Source: Streptomyces sp. SN-593 (GTDB taxonomy: Bacteria > Actinomycetota > Actinomycetes > Streptomycetales > Streptomycetaceae). Taken from it: DNA of 64,000 nt. The stretch is taken from NCBI RefSeq assembly GCF_016756395.1, contig NZ_AP018365.1, positions 4,377,001 through 4,441,000 of the forward strand, read 5' to 3'. Below the pieces are notes generated by a model. That model had not been told where the DNA came from. It did not search any database and saw only the letters and a list, made by a program, of their open reading frames with translations. Numbering within the stretch: position 1 is the first letter of the stretch; every line of letters starts with the position of its first letter. A program made the position numbers and the translations under genes. Positions 24,591 through 33,185 of this stretch are shown here, piece by piece.

Positions 24591-24791
24591 CTACAGCGTG
24601 GGGAACTCGTCCGCGCGGACAGCCGAGACGAAGGAGTTCCAGGCGTCAGCGGTGAAGGTCAGCGCGGGGCCCTGCGGGTCCTTCGAGTCGCGGACGGGCA
24701 CGATCCCGGTGTAGCCGTCGGCCACCTCGACACAGCTGTCCGGGTCAGACCCGTTGCTGTAGGACGACTTGCGCCAGGTGGAATTCGACAT
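24591..24791 (-). CDS. DUF397 protein, downstream copy
   Basis: 66-residue DUF397 protein (WRKSSYSNGSDPDSCVEVAD, then IVPVRDSKDPQGPALTFTADAWNSFV). DUF397 proteins are small partners of WhiJ/Scr1-type DNA-binding proteins and are thought to antagonise them. It is a near-duplicate of the gene at 24910 and lies 118 bp beyond it in the same direction, behind the regulator at 25107. Confidence 0.9.
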   Translation of the reverse strand: MSNSTWRKSSYSNGSDPDSCVEVADGYTGIVPVRDSKDPQGPALTFTADAWNSFVSAVRADEFPTL

Positions 24792-25049
24792 TTCACGTGC
24801 TCCTTTGACCAGTCAGGTGTCCATCGAGGGGACGGAGATGTGAAAATGAGTGTGGGGCGCAAGCGGCTGGATCGGACAGCCACTTGCGCCCCTTTGGCGC
24901 GAACCGGTCTCAGGCGGTCGGGAACTCGTTTCCCCGTACCGATGTGACGAAGGCGTTCCAGGCGTCAGCGGTGAAGGTCAGCGCGGGGCCCTGCGGGTCC
25001 TTGGAGTCGCGGACGGGCACGATCCCGGCGAAGCCGTCGGCCACCTCGA
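24637..25049 (-). repeat. Duplicated 94-bp block in tandem DUF397 genes
   Basis: 24637-24730 and 24956-25049 (offset 319) are almost identical in DNA, including synonymous positions, with only a few differences. This shows a recent tandem duplication or gene conversion. Confidence 0.85.
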
Positions 25050-25131
25050 TGCAGCTGTTGGGGTCCGGGCCGTCGCTGTAGGACGACTTGCGCCAGGCGG
25101 CCTTGCTCAGGTCTGGGGCGGAACGGGACAT
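24910..25131 (-). CDS. DUF397 protein, upstream copy
   Basis: 73-residue DUF397 protein (LSKAAWRKSSYSDGPDPNSC, EVADGFAGIVPVRDSKDPQG). Its ATG at 25131 lies inside the 3' end of the regulator gene (25-bp overlap), so regulator and partner are translationally coupled, as in whiJ-like modules. The core is nearly identical to the second copy at 24591, but the first seven residues (MSRSAPD) differ. Confidence 0.92.
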   Translation of the reverse strand: MSRSAPDLSKAAWRKSSYSDGPDPNSCIEVADGFAGIVPVRDSKDPQGPALTFTADAWNAFVTSVRGNEFPTA

Positions 25132-25946
25132 GAGGGGTGCTCCTCCAATTTGGCTCGCAGTAGCTCGAGGGACTCGGAGGGCGACAGGGCGGAGTCCCTG
25201 AGCTGATCGTAGAACAACGCGAGCTGCTCCACGTCTTCGATCTCCTCGACGAGTTGGCCACTCCAACTGTTCTCCACGTAGGCCACGTTCTGCCCGCTCG
25301 GGAGCCAAAGAAGCTTGAGTACCGTGTTGGGGAGGGCGTGCATGCCCACGCGAAACGGCACGATCTGGAGCGAGATATTGGGCCGCTGCGCTGCCTCGAT
25401 CAGGTGCTCCAACTGCTCCGCCCAGACACCGGGTTCGAGAGGGACCCTCTGGAGCACTGTCTCGTCGAGCAGAGCCCGGTAGTGGACCGGCTTGCTTCCC
25501 GCGAGCACAAGCTGCCGGTTCATACGCGCGACGACGCCTTCGGTCACTTGCTCGGCGGTCAGAGACCCTGCGGTGCGCAGCGTGGCATCCGCGTACGCCT
25601 TGGTCTGCAACAGCCCGGGGACCGCGCTTCCGTTGAACTCCTGGATCTTCGTGGCGTTCGCTTCCACCCCTGCGAAGTTGCCGTACCTGCTGCGCTTCGA
25701 CTCCTCCTTGGCCAGCCGCCACAGGTTGGCCAGGTGCTTGCCCGTGCCGTACACCTTGTCCAGTGCCTGTGCGGCCTCCAGCGTGCCGAGGCGGCCGCCC
25801 GTCTCCAGGCGGTGGAGGTACGACTGCTCGTAGTTGCAGCGGTCGGCCAGTTCCACGAGGCTCCAGCCATGCATCCGGCGTTGCCGCGCGAGCTCTTCCG
25901 CGTACACCACCCGAGCTGAGATAATGCCTTCTGCGAAGCTACTCAT
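25107..25946 (-). CDS. WhiJ/Scr1-type helix-turn-helix regulator (XRE plus DUF5753)
   Basis: 279-residue regulator. XRE HTH at about 15-60 (WSLVELADRCNYEQSYLHRL) is followed by the Scr1/DUF5753 domain (GSAVPGLLQTKAYADATLRT, LDETVLQRVPLEPGVWAEQL, NISLQIVPFRVGMHALPNTV, WSGQLVEEIEDVEQL). Such proteins control development or secondary metabolism together with DUF397 partners. Here one partner overlaps its 3' end and another lies beyond. I chose ATG 25946; a longer frame begins at 25997. Upstream DNA carries TGCGCAC repeats that may be its operator. Confidence 0.9.
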   Translation of the reverse strand: MSSFAEGIISARVVYAEELARQRRMHGWSLVELADRCNYEQSYLHRLETGGRLGTLEAAQALDKVYGTGKHLANLWRLAKEESKRSRYGNFAGVEANATKIQEFNGSAVPGLLQTKAYADATLRTAGSLTAEQVTEGVVARMNRQLVLAGSKPVHYRALLDETVLQRVPLEPGVWAEQLEHLIEAAQRPNISLQIVPFRVGMHALPNTVLKLLWLPSGQNVAYVENSWSGQLVEEIEDVEQLALFYDQLRDSALSPSESLELLRAKLEEHPSCPVPPQT

Positions 25947-25990
25947 CTGAAAAAAGAGCCCTTTCTCCTTGCTCTGACGTGGAGTCAATC

Positions 25991-26117
25991 CGCGCACTGC
26001 GCACGCAGTAGGCCCACGGATTGCGCACTTCCCGTCCGTCGACGGGCATGCCGTGGCTCACCGTGTAGTCGTCTATGTACGGCAACGGCTCACCTCTGCC
26101 GATCGTAGAGTGCGCAC
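25991..26117. promoter_or_regulatory. TGCGCAC repeats upstream of the Scr1-type regulator
   Basis: TGCGCAC occurs at 25998-26004, 26022-26028 (24 bp apart, two helical turns) and 26111-26117, with CGCGCAC at 25991. The sites lie between the leftward regulator and the rightward gene at 26169 and could bind the regulator. Confidence 0.4.
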
Positions 26118-26168
26118 GGCATTCTTGTTCACGGAACGTCAGGAATCGATCACGGAGAGACCGAACAC

Positions 26169-26393
26169 ATGGTGTACCCGGAAGGCACATGGGTGGTGGA
26201 CACGATGACGGGCGACCTCGGCGAGGTGCTGCGGCAGACCGGTGGACTGCTGTCCCTCCAGCGGCCCGGGCGGCGCGGACTGTGGTCGGCGGACCCCGGG
26301 AGCGTACGGCCGGCCAGCGAGCACGAGGTGCGGGCCGAGGCGTGGGCCGGGCCCGAGGCGGAAGAGCCGACGCGTGATCCGTACGGCCCCTGA
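26169..26393 (+). CDS. Small hypothetical protein
   Basis: 74-residue protein (VYPEGTWVVDTMTGDLGEVL, LLSLQRPGRRGLWSADPGS) with an SH3-like beta pattern at the N terminus. No family name can be given; similar short proteins accompany WhiJ/Scr1 modules in streptomycetes. ATG at 26169 with GGAGAG about 10 bases upstream. Confidence 0.68.
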   Translation: MVYPEGTWVVDTMTGDLGEVLRQTGGLLSLQRPGRRGLWSADPGSVRPASEHEVRAEAWAGPEAEEPTRDPYGP

Positions 26394-26602
26394 CGTCTCC
26401 CTTTGATCGCCCGCTCCGGCCGGGCCGAGTCCGGCAAGGTCCCCGTCTTCCCACCCCCGGGCGGGGCAGGACTCACGGTTTGGTCGCCGACGGCCGGAGC
26501 GGGTCTTCTCCTCCCGCGCACTACCGCGCACACCGGTGCGCAGTCCGCGCGGGAAGGACATGTGAACGTGAGCGAGAACGAGAGCGTGAGGAGGTGCGGG
26601 AC

Positions 26603-27004
26603 ATGCCCGTGCGGCGCGCGCAGCGCTTCATCTGCGGCCGGCGGACCCTGGTGCCGGACGCGTTGGTGCGGACGGTGCTGAGCCTGGCGGCGGACGACGC
26701 GTACGCGTACACCCGGGAGGACATGTTCGCGACGCTGGTGTGCACCATCGAGGTGCACAAGGGGCCGGTCCACTACGGTGCGGCGCTCAACCTGCGGGGA
26801 CCGGAGGCCGGGACGCTGTGGGCGTTGTGGCGGGACGGCGGTGGGCCGAGCGCGGTGCTGGAGATACCGGACTGCCCAGCCGGACGCGAAGTGGACAGCC
26901 CGTGCAGCGAGTTCGAGGGCCACTCGGGCGGACACAGCTGGGAACTGGACGATCCGCCCCGGATCGCGACGGCGTTCCCGTTGCGGCGGCAGGCGTGGAC
27001 GTAG
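26603..27004 (+). CDS. Hypothetical protein
   Basis: 133-residue protein of unknown function. Visible segments are TREDMFATLVCTIEVHKGPV, GTLWALWRDGGGPSAVLEIP and a C-terminal HSWELDDPPRIATAFPLRRQ. It has three cysteines and no membrane segment. I chose the ATG at 26603, preceded by GAGGAGG; longer frames upstream are repetitive GAACGAGAGCGTGAG-type DNA. It lies between two other small rightward genes and may be co-transcribed with the DUF6907 gene at 27081. Confidence 0.65.
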   Translation: MPVRRAQRFICGRRTLVPDALVRTVLSLAADDAYAYTREDMFATLVCTIEVHKGPVHYGAALNLRGPEAGTLWALWRDGGGPSAVLEIPDCPAGREVDSPCSEFEGHSGGHSWELDDPPRIATAFPLRRQAWT

Positions 27005-27080
27005 CCGCGTGCCGTACGGCGCCGGCCGCCGAACGCTCCACCGCAGACCGTCGAACCGCCGCAGAGAGGGAACATCCCGC

Positions 27081-27587
27081 ATGATCAGTTTTCCGCCCGC
27101 CCCCGCCGAGTTCCCGGAGTTACCCGGACCCGCGCGACGGTGGACCCTCACGGCTGCCGACGGGCGCACCCTCAGCGGCTACCTGCCGCCGTGGGCCGGC
27201 GACGACCCGAGCGAACACCACGTTCCCGTCGAGCAGTTGGCCGACCGGCTCGCCGACATCCACCACAGCGCCCGCTTCCCCGGGCAGGCCGTCGCCGTCT
27301 ACACCGCGGCCGATCCGTCCGGGCGTCCTTCCGAGCAGCAGATCCTCTCCTGCACCATCGACTGCGCGCCCTACGCCCCACTCCCCGACCCCCGCGTCCC
27401 GGTAGCCAACGTCCATCTGTGCGAGGAGAGTTGGATCACCGACCTCGACCCCGACGGGCTCCTGCGCCTCGCCGACCTGCTCCGCGCCCAGGCCGACCGC
27501 CTGGACCGGGAGATCCGTCCCGCTCTGATCTCCGCTCGTGCCGACTGGGCCGCCCGTGCCCGCTCCGGTGCCGACGGCTCGCCCTGA
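27081..27587 (+). CDS. DUF6907 family protein
   Basis: 168-residue protein with the pattern RRWTLTAADGRTLSGYLPPW, AGDDPSE and the closing LADLLRAQADRLDREIRPAL. It is a paralogue of the gene at 51681-52214, which shares the W-T-x-G-x-S-G-YLPPWA-DPS core; both sit near Scr1-type regulators. The function is unknown. Codon 14 is TTA (27120-27122), so bldA dependence is likely. ATG preceded by GAGAGGG. Confidence 0.75.
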   Translation: MISFPPAPAEFPELPGPARRWTLTAADGRTLSGYLPPWAGDDPSEHHVPVEQLADRLADIHHSARFPGQAVAVYTAADPSGRPSEQQILSCTIDCAPYAPLPDPRVPVANVHLCEESWITDLDPDGLLRLADLLRAQADRLDREIRPALISARADWAARARSGADGSP

Positions 27588-27749
27588 GAGCGTGGGTGCG
27601 GCCCTGGTGAGCCCTCGGAGCGCGTGACGCGGGGACGGTCGGCGGCCGGGGCGAAGACGCCGGGCCCGGGCGGGAACCCGTCGGCGGGCGGGGCGCGTCA
27701 CAGCCGGTGACACGGGGTAGTGGGGGGTGCGCGAGGGAGAAGAAGAGCC

Positions 27750-28574
27750 ATGCCCGATCCGTCAACGGCCGCCTCGGCGAAGCAACTCGGCGCCCTGCGC
27801 ACCACGTACCGGCCGGACCGGCGGCCGACGTGGTCGCAGCGGCCCGCCTCCGCGAAGGCGGCGGGCGTGATCGGTGGGGGCGCCGCCGTCGTCGCCGCGG
27901 TAGCCGCCGTCGTGGTGGCCACCGCGGCGGCACCCGTCGCGGGCGCGGCCCTGCTCGTCGTGCCGGCGGGCGCGGTCGCGCTCGGCGTCGCGGGCGGACG
28001 CGGCGGGCGACGTCGGCCGCGGGGCGGCGAACTGCACTTCTACGAGCACGGGTTGGTGAACGTCGGAGCCGGGAGGGCGGGCCCCGCCGCGGTCCGCTGG
28101 GACGAGGCGTCCGTCCTCCAGGACGTCGTCCGGCACACCCGCCACGGGTCGGTCACCCGCACGACGTACCTCTACACGCTCAGCGCCCCGGACGGCACGC
28201 GCACCGAGATCTCCGGGGTCGCCGGGGTCGCCGGGGTCGCCGGCGGCAGCGGCGGCACCGAGCGCCCGCAGGAGTGGGGGCGGGCGATCCAGGACCAGGT
28301 CATCGCCGCCCAACTCCCGGGCTGCACCGCCGCCTTGCAGCGCGGCGAGACGCTGGCCTTCGGCGACGTCAAGGTGAGCTGGGACGGCATCGTGGCGACG
28401 GGCGAACCGGTCGCCTGGTCCCGGTTGCAGGAGATCCGGGTGAAGGACGGCCTGGTGCACCTGCGGGTGGGCGGCAAGTGGCGGGCGCTGACCGGCACGG
28501 CCGTCGCCCGCATCCCCAACCACTGCGTCTTCCTCGCCCTCGCCGAGCGGATGCGGGCCGCGGCCCGGTCCTGA
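27750..28574 (+). CDS. Membrane protein of DUF6585 type
   Basis: 274-residue protein with two adjacent hydrophobic segments (about 36-58 and 60-80) in an Ala/Val/Gly-rich stretch, then a soluble domain GGELHFYEHGLVNVGAG, AAVRWDEASVLQDVVRHTRH, LAFGDVKVSWDGIVATGEPV, WSRLQEIRVKDGLVHLRVGG. This resembles PH-like DUF6585 proteins of streptomycetes. The insert GVAGVAGVAGG is encoded by three 9-bp repeats at about 28217-28243. ATG at 27750 with GGAGAAGAAGAG upstream. Confidence 0.7.
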   Translation: MPDPSTAASAKQLGALRTTYRPDRRPTWSQRPASAKAAGVIGGGAAVVAAVAAVVVATAAAPVAGAALLVVPAGAVALGVAGGRGGRRRPRGGELHFYEHGLVNVGAGRAGPAAVRWDEASVLQDVVRHTRHGSVTRTTYLYTLSAPDGTRTEISGVAGVAGVAGGSGGTERPQEWGRAIQDQVIAAQLPGCTAALQRGETLAFGDVKVSWDGIVATGEPVAWSRLQEIRVKDGLVHLRVGGKWRALTGTAVARIPNHCVFLALAERMRAAARS

Positions 28575-28723
28575 CGCCAACCTGCCGCCCGTACGGGGTC
28601 CGGGCGGGGTCCGGACGAGGCCCGGACAGGGGCCGTACCCCGCCCCGACGCCGCCCGCCCCGACGCCGCCCGGCCCGGACGCGGCCGGGGGACGGGCGCT
28701 GCGCGGACGGCGGCGGCGCCGGG

Positions 28724-29653
28724 TCAGGGCGTCTCGGACCCGGCCGGCGCGGCCTCCCCGCCGGTTCCGTGCGCGGCGCCCGTCCCGTCCGGGCCGCCGT
28801 TCTCCCGCCGGTCGCCGTTCTCCCGCGGGTCGTCGGGCCGCAGCGACATCGACGCGAGCAGCCCGAGCTTCTCGGCGCTCTCGGTGCCCCGCTCGGCGTG
28901 GTAGATGACGAGCATGATCCCGTCTGTCCCGTTGACCAGCAGCTTCTCCCGGTCGAGGGTGATCGGCCCCACCTGGGGGTGGTCGAAGGTGAGGGAGGCG
29001 GTGGTGCGCCGGTTGCCGGCGTCGTGGCGGGCCCACAGCCGGCGGAAGTGCGGGCTGGACACCGACAGCTCGCCGACCAGCTCGATCACGCGCGGGTCGT
29101 CGGCGTCGGTGCCGACCGAGTTGCGGAAGCTCGCGACGAGGGCGGCGGTGGTGCGCTCCCAGTACGGGAACATCGCCGCCTCGGCCTCGTCGAGGAAGAC
29201 GTCCCGCAGCCGGTTGCGGCCCACGGCCAGCCGGGGCGAGAAGGCCGTCGCCAGCGGGTTGGCGGCGAGCACGTCGAGGTAGCGGCCCTCGACGAAGGCC
29301 GGCAGGTCGAGTTCCCCCACCAGCCGCGCGGTGCTCGGCGGCACGGCCTCACGCCGCGGGCGCCGGTTCCTGCGGCGGGGCCGGTCGGCCGCGAGCCCGA
29401 GCAGGTAGCCGTCGTCGTCCAGCCGCAGCACCCGGGCGATGGCCTGGAGCACCTGGACCGACGGATTGCGGTCGCGGCCCTGTTCCAGGCGCAGGTAGTA
29501 CTCCGCGCTGATGCCCGCGAGCATCGCGACCTCCTCCCGCCGCAGCCCCGGAACGCGCCGCTGCCCGAGCACCGGGATGCCGGCCTGCTCGGGGGTGACG
29601 AGTTCACGACGGGCGCGCAGGTACTCGCCCAGCAGGTTCGTCTCCTTGTCCAC
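28724..29653 (-). CDS. XRE regulator with MmyB-like ligand-binding domain
   Basis: 309-residue regulator. The HTH is RREEVAMLAGISAEYYLRLE (about residues 37-56), followed by QVLQAIARVLRLDDDGYLLG. The C-terminal MmyB-like domain includes LDVLAANPLATAFSPRLAVG, MFPYWERTTAALVASFRNSV, VSSPHFRRLWARHDAGNRR and TFDHPQVGPITLDREKLLVN. The start is GTG at 29653 (VDKETNLLGEYLRARRELV); longer frames are shadows. It is divergent from the SDR-like gene at 29905. Members of this family usually control one adjacent oxidoreductase. Confidence 0.9.
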   Translation of the reverse strand: MDKETNLLGEYLRARRELVTPEQAGIPVLGQRRVPGLRREEVAMLAGISAEYYLRLEQGRDRNPSVQVLQAIARVLRLDDDGYLLGLAADRPRRRNRRPRREAVPPSTARLVGELDLPAFVEGRYLDVLAANPLATAFSPRLAVGRNRLRDVFLDEAEAAMFPYWERTTAALVASFRNSVGTDADDPRVIELVGELSVSSPHFRRLWARHDAGNRRTTASLTFDHPQVGPITLDREKLLVNGTDGIMLVIYHAERGTESAEKLGLLASMSLRPDDPRENGDRRENGGPDGTGAAHGTGGEAAPAGSETP

Positions 29654-29683
29654 GGCTCCCAGCGTAGGGAGCCGGCGCCCGAC

Positions 29684-29720
29684 GTGCCTGTTCCCGCGAG
29701 TACCAGTGTCGGGAGGGCAC
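29684..29720. promoter_or_regulatory. Imperfect inverted repeat between the MmyB regulator and the oxidoreductase
   Basis: Nested arms GTGCC...GGCAC and CCCG...CGGG in the divergent gap, 30-65 bp upstream of the regulator start. A possible operator; weak evidence. Confidence 0.3.
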
Positions 29721-29904
29721 TGTTCCGCCTCCCCCGCGCGCCCGCACGCTGGCAGGGCGGTGATCGGGAGAGCATCGACCGAGGCCCGCGAGCGGGGTAC
29801 GGGACTCCGGCACGGAACCGTACGGCGTTCTGCGCGCACCCGCGCGGCGGACCGTACGGACGTCGTCGGGTACCACCACAACCGATAGGACAGGAGAGCA
29901 CGAG

Positions 29905-30939
29905 GTGTCTCAGCAACGCGTTCTGGTGACCGGGGGGTCCGGATTCATCGGCGGCCACGTCGTCCTGGCGGCACTCGCCCGGGGCTACCGGGTGCGGACC
30001 ACCGTCCGCTCGCTGGCCCGCGAGGACGCCGTGCGCACCGCCCTGACCGGGGCCGGCATGACGGCCGGCGACCGCCTGGAGTTCGCCGCCGCCGACCTGA
30101 CGCGCGACGACGGCTGGGCCGCGGCGCTCGACGGCGTCGACCACGTCGTCCACGTCGCCTCACCGGTGATGCCGGGGCACGTCGAGGACGAGCAGCAGCT
30201 CATCGTGCCCGCGCGCGAGGGCGCGCTGCGCGTGCTGCGGGCGGCCCGCGACGCCGGCGTGGGACGGGTGGTGCTCACCTCCGCCTTCCACGCGGTCGCG
30301 TGGGGGCACCCGCACGACGACCACGTGTTCACCGAGGACGACTGGACCGTCCTCGACGGCCCCGGCACCGACGCGTACGGGCGCAGCAAGACGCTCGCCG
30401 AACGCGCGGCCTGGGACTTCACGGCGGAGGGCGGCGGGGCGCCGGAGCTGGTCACGCTGCTCCCGGTCGCGGTGATGGGGCCGCTGCTGGGCGCGGAGAT
30501 CTCCGGGGCCACCCGCGTGATCCAGCGCCTGCTGTCCGGGCAGGTGCCCGGGCTGCTGAACCTGTACTTCCCGGTGGTGGACGTGCGGGACGTCGCCGCG
30601 GCGCACCTCACCGCCGTGACCGCGCCCAAAGCGGCCGGGCAGCGGTTCCTGCTCGGCAGCGACCCGGCGCTGTCGATGGCCGGGATCGCGGACATCCTGC
30701 GTACCCGCCTCGGCGAGGCAGCGGCCCGGGTGCCGACGCAGGCCATCCCCGACGAGGCCGTGCACGCCGGGGCGGCGGAGAACCCCGCGCTGCGCGCCGC
30801 CGTCCAGGACCTCGGCTACGCCCGCCGCTTCTCCACCGCCCGCGCCCGCGACGTCCTGGGCTGGGACCCCCGCCCGAGCGCGGACGCGGTGGCCGCGGCC
30901 GGCCTGAGCCTGACGGAGAAGGGCCTGACCACGCCGTAG
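29905..30939 (+). CDS. NAD-dependent epimerase/dehydratase family oxidoreductase (extended SDR)
   Basis: 344-residue extended SDR similar to dihydroflavonol/aldehyde reductases. The cofactor motif is VLVTGGSGFIGGHVVLAALA at the N terminus, substrate loop VDHVVHVASPVMPGH, catalytic Ser in VVLTSAFHAVAWG and YGRSK (about 153-157). The start is GTG at 29905 with GGAGAG upstream. Likely regulated by the divergent MmyB-like protein. The true carbonyl substrate is not evident. Confidence 0.9.
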   Translation: MSQQRVLVTGGSGFIGGHVVLAALARGYRVRTTVRSLAREDAVRTALTGAGMTAGDRLEFAAADLTRDDGWAAALDGVDHVVHVASPVMPGHVEDEQQLIVPAREGALRVLRAARDAGVGRVVLTSAFHAVAWGHPHDDHVFTEDDWTVLDGPGTDAYGRSKTLAERAAWDFTAEGGGAPELVTLLPVAVMGPLLGAEISGATRVIQRLLSGQVPGLLNLYFPVVDVRDVAAAHLTAVTAPKAAGQRFLLGSDPALSMAGIADILRTRLGEAAARVPTQAIPDEAVHAGAAENPALRAAVQDLGYARRFSTARARDVLGWDPRPSADAVAAAGLSLTEKGLTTP

Positions 30940-30974
30940 TCCGGTCCGCGCCGGCCCGGGCGGCCCTCGGGTTT

Positions 30975-31020
30975 CGCCCGGTCCGCCCGGTCCGCCCGGT
31001 CCGCCCGGCCGCCCGGTCCG
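30975..31020. repeat. Tandem 9-bp repeat GTCCGCCCG
   Basis: Three exact tandem copies at 30981-31007 with degenerate flanking copies, in the gap between the oxidoreductase and acetyltransferase genes. Simple-sequence DNA. Confidence 0.75.
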
Positions 31021-31154
31021 CGGGGTTCCGGGCGACTCCCAGGGCCGGCCGCCCGACCGGCGTGTCCGGACGTTCGGCCCGTTCGGCCTGTCCGGCCCGG
31101 TGCGGGGGCGTTGTTCGGGAGCCGGTCCGGACCCACCTGTGCTTCCATGCCCGG

Positions 31155-31703
31155 ATGAGCAGCGAGAACCCCCGGGGGCGGGACGGCGGGTCGGCGGGTC
31201 CCCGCGTCCGGCGCAGGGCCGACGGCGACGTCGAGACGTGCGTGCGGGTCCTCGCGGAGGTCCACCGCCGCGACGGGTACCCGGTGGACTGGCCCGACCG
31301 GCCCGGCGCGTGGCTGACCGGCGGCGCCGCGCTCGGCTCCTGGGTCGCCGAACTCGACGGCGCCGTCGTCGGCCACGTCGGCCTGTCGCGTGCCGGCGAG
31401 GGCGACCTCGCCCCGGGGCTGTGGAACGCCCGCCACGGGACGGCACGGGACACCGCCGCCGTGGTCGGCCGGCTGTTCGTCCACCCGGAGGCGAGGGGAC
31501 GCCGGATCGGCGCCCTGCTGATCGGCCACGCGGTGGAGGAGTCCCGGCGGCACGGCCTGCACCCGGTGCTCGACGTGGTCGCGTCCGACACCGCCGCGGC
31601 GGCCCTGTACGAGCGGCTGGGCTGGGAGCTGATGGCCACCGCCGAGCAGCGGTGGGCCCGGGACCGGCGCGTGACCATCCGCTCCTACGCGGCGCCCGCG
31701 TGA
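31155..31703 (+). CDS. GNAT family N-acetyltransferase
   Basis: 182-residue GNAT. The N-terminal VRRRADGDVETCVRVLAEVH and DGYPVDWPDRPGAWLTGGAA lead to the acetyl-CoA motif VVGRLFVHPEARGRRIGALL followed by LDVVASDTAAAALYERLGWE. A paralogue with the same N-terminal VHxxDGYPV pattern lies at 54043. The substrate is unknown. ATG at 31155. Confidence 0.88.
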   Translation: MSSENPRGRDGGSAGPRVRRRADGDVETCVRVLAEVHRRDGYPVDWPDRPGAWLTGGAALGSWVAELDGAVVGHVGLSRAGEGDLAPGLWNARHGTARDTAAVVGRLFVHPEARGRRIGALLIGHAVEESRRHGLHPVLDVVASDTAAAALYERLGWELMATAEQRWARDRRVTIRSYAAPA

Positions 31704-31891
31704 CCGGCGGGGGAGGGCCCTCAGGCGGACGGCGCCGACGGCGGTACCGCGGCGAGGCAGGCCGTGATCGCGTCGCGGTCGCGGGCGAGGTGGCGATGCG
31801 GGCGGTCGTCCGGTCGCGCTCGGTCCGCGGGGCGGCCGCGATCTCGGGGTTCGCGTCGGGATGTGGATGACGCGGGCTCGCCGGGGCCGGC

Positions 31892-32347
31892 TCAGCGGCG
31901 CCGGATCACCTCGACCGGGCGGCCGGGGCGCCAGAGCCGGATGACCAGTAGCTGTTCCTCCTGGTCGACGGAGGTGAACACGGCCTCGCGGAGGTCGAGC
32001 CGGAAGGCGTGGAAGTCGCCGGGCGGCTCCTTGCCGGTGGTCAGGGCCTGCTTCTCCGCGGGGTCGACGGCCTCCACGGCCACGCCCGCGATCTTCGCGT
32101 CGCCCTCCCCCGGGTGCGCGTGCACCGCGCACCGGCCGTCGCGCCGCAGGTCGAGCGCCTTCACCGCGCCGAGCATCGACCCGAAGGTCAACTCGTCCCC
32201 GACGAAGGCCACCTCGCTGCCGCTCACCCGCGGCGAGCCGTCCTTGCGGAGTGTCGCGAGCACATGCGTCTCGTGGGCCTCGAACCGCGCGCGCACCTCC
32301 GCGGCCAGGTCGGCCGCCTCCTCCTCGAACTGCCTCCAGGTCGCCAT
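31892..32347 (-). CDS. Pyridoxamine 5'-phosphate oxidase family protein
   Basis: 151-residue split-barrel flavin-binding protein: RFEAHETHVLATLRKDGSPR, VSGSEVAFVGDELTFGSMLG, KALDLRRDGRCAVHAHPGEG and the strand DAKIAGVAVEAVD. Family members bind FMN, F420 or haem; the cofactor cannot be decided. ATG at 32347. Confidence 0.85.
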   Translation of the reverse strand: MATWRQFEEEAADLAAEVRARFEAHETHVLATLRKDGSPRVSGSEVAFVGDELTFGSMLGAVKALDLRRDGRCAVHAHPGEGDAKIAGVAVEAVDPAEKQALTTGKEPPGDFHAFRLDLREAVFTSVDQEEQLLVIRLWRPGRPVEVIRRR

Positions 32348-32503
32348 CCCCCCACCCTCGCACCCACCACCGACAGCGCGCCCCGGCGGCGGTCCTTCGG
32401 AGGCACGCCGGCCACCGTTCGGCGGCGGACCGGCGGCGTACCGGCGGCTTACCGGCGGCGGCCCCCGGCACCGGGCGGTCCCGGCCGCGCCCTCGCGAGG
32501 GCC

Positions 32504-33082
32504 CTACGCGCCCGCCGCGAAGGCCCTGAACGCCACCAGGGACTCGCCGATGACGTCGGCGAGTTCGCGCGGCTCCTCCCCCTCCTCGATCCAGCGTTCG
32601 AAGGAGACCCGGAAGACGCCGGTGCCCGCCTCGGCCGCGAGGCTCGCGGCCGGCTCCGGCACGCCGCGGCCCCGCAGGGTCCGCGCGAGGGCCGTGGAGA
32701 GCGAGGCGAGCTTGACCAGCTCGCGTTCCCGGAGGTCGCCGTGGGCGGAGACGATCGCGTACCGCCGGCGGGCGTGCGCGTACGCGCCGTGGAACATCTC
32801 GGCGGCCGCGGTCCGCAGGCCCGTGGCGACCGCGTCGAACGGCGCGGTGCCCTCCGGGGTGCCGGCGACCGCGCCGACGACGAGGTCCTGGAGGAGGGAC
32901 GAGCCCGCGAACAGCACCTCGCGCTTGTCGGCGTAGTGCCGGAAGAAGGTCCGCTCGGTCAGCCCCGCCCGCTTGGCGATCTCGGCCACGGTGGTCTGCT
33001 CGTAGCCGCGCTCGTCGAACAGCTCCAGCGCCGCCTTCCCGAGGCGCCCGCGCGCGTTCGGCTCCCACCTGCCCATGAGCAT
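32504..33082 (-). CDS. TetR family transcriptional regulator
   Basis: 192-residue TetR regulator. HTH TVAEIAKRAGLTERTFFRHYA with DKREVLFAG (about residues 31-60) is typical of the FFRHYADKREVL subgroup. ATG at 33082 or, more usually for the family, at 33076 (MGRWEPNARGRL). It is divergent from the PP2C gene at 33186. Its control target may be itself or the phosphatase. Confidence 0.88.
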   Translation of the reverse strand: MLMGRWEPNARGRLGKAALELFDERGYEQTTVAEIAKRAGLTERTFFRHYADKREVLFAGSSLLQDLVVGAVAGTPEGTAPFDAVATGLRTAAAEMFHGAYAHARRRYAIVSAHGDLRERELVKLASLSTALARTLRGRGVPEPAASLAAEAGTGVFRVSFERWIEEGEEPRELADVIGESLVAFRAFAAGA

Positions 33083-33117
33083 GATCGTACGCGATCCGAC
33101 GGGCGATGGCAGTGGCT

Positions 33118-33125
33118 GACGTCAC
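33118..33125. promoter_or_regulatory. TGACGTCA palindrome in the TetR/phosphatase gap
   Basis: Perfect 8-bp palindrome between the divergent starts at 33082 and 33186, followed 3 bases on by a related GATGACG. A possible TetR site; short enough to be chance. Confidence 0.25.
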
Positions 33126-33185
33126 CGATGACGGAAGGGGGATAAAACGGCGCATAGTTCACATAGATGCGGGTAGGGGGAGGAA

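Noticed and set aside
30975..31020. CRISPR-like array
   Set aside because: The repeats are 9 bp, contiguous and without spacers: simple tandem DNA. No cas genes are present.
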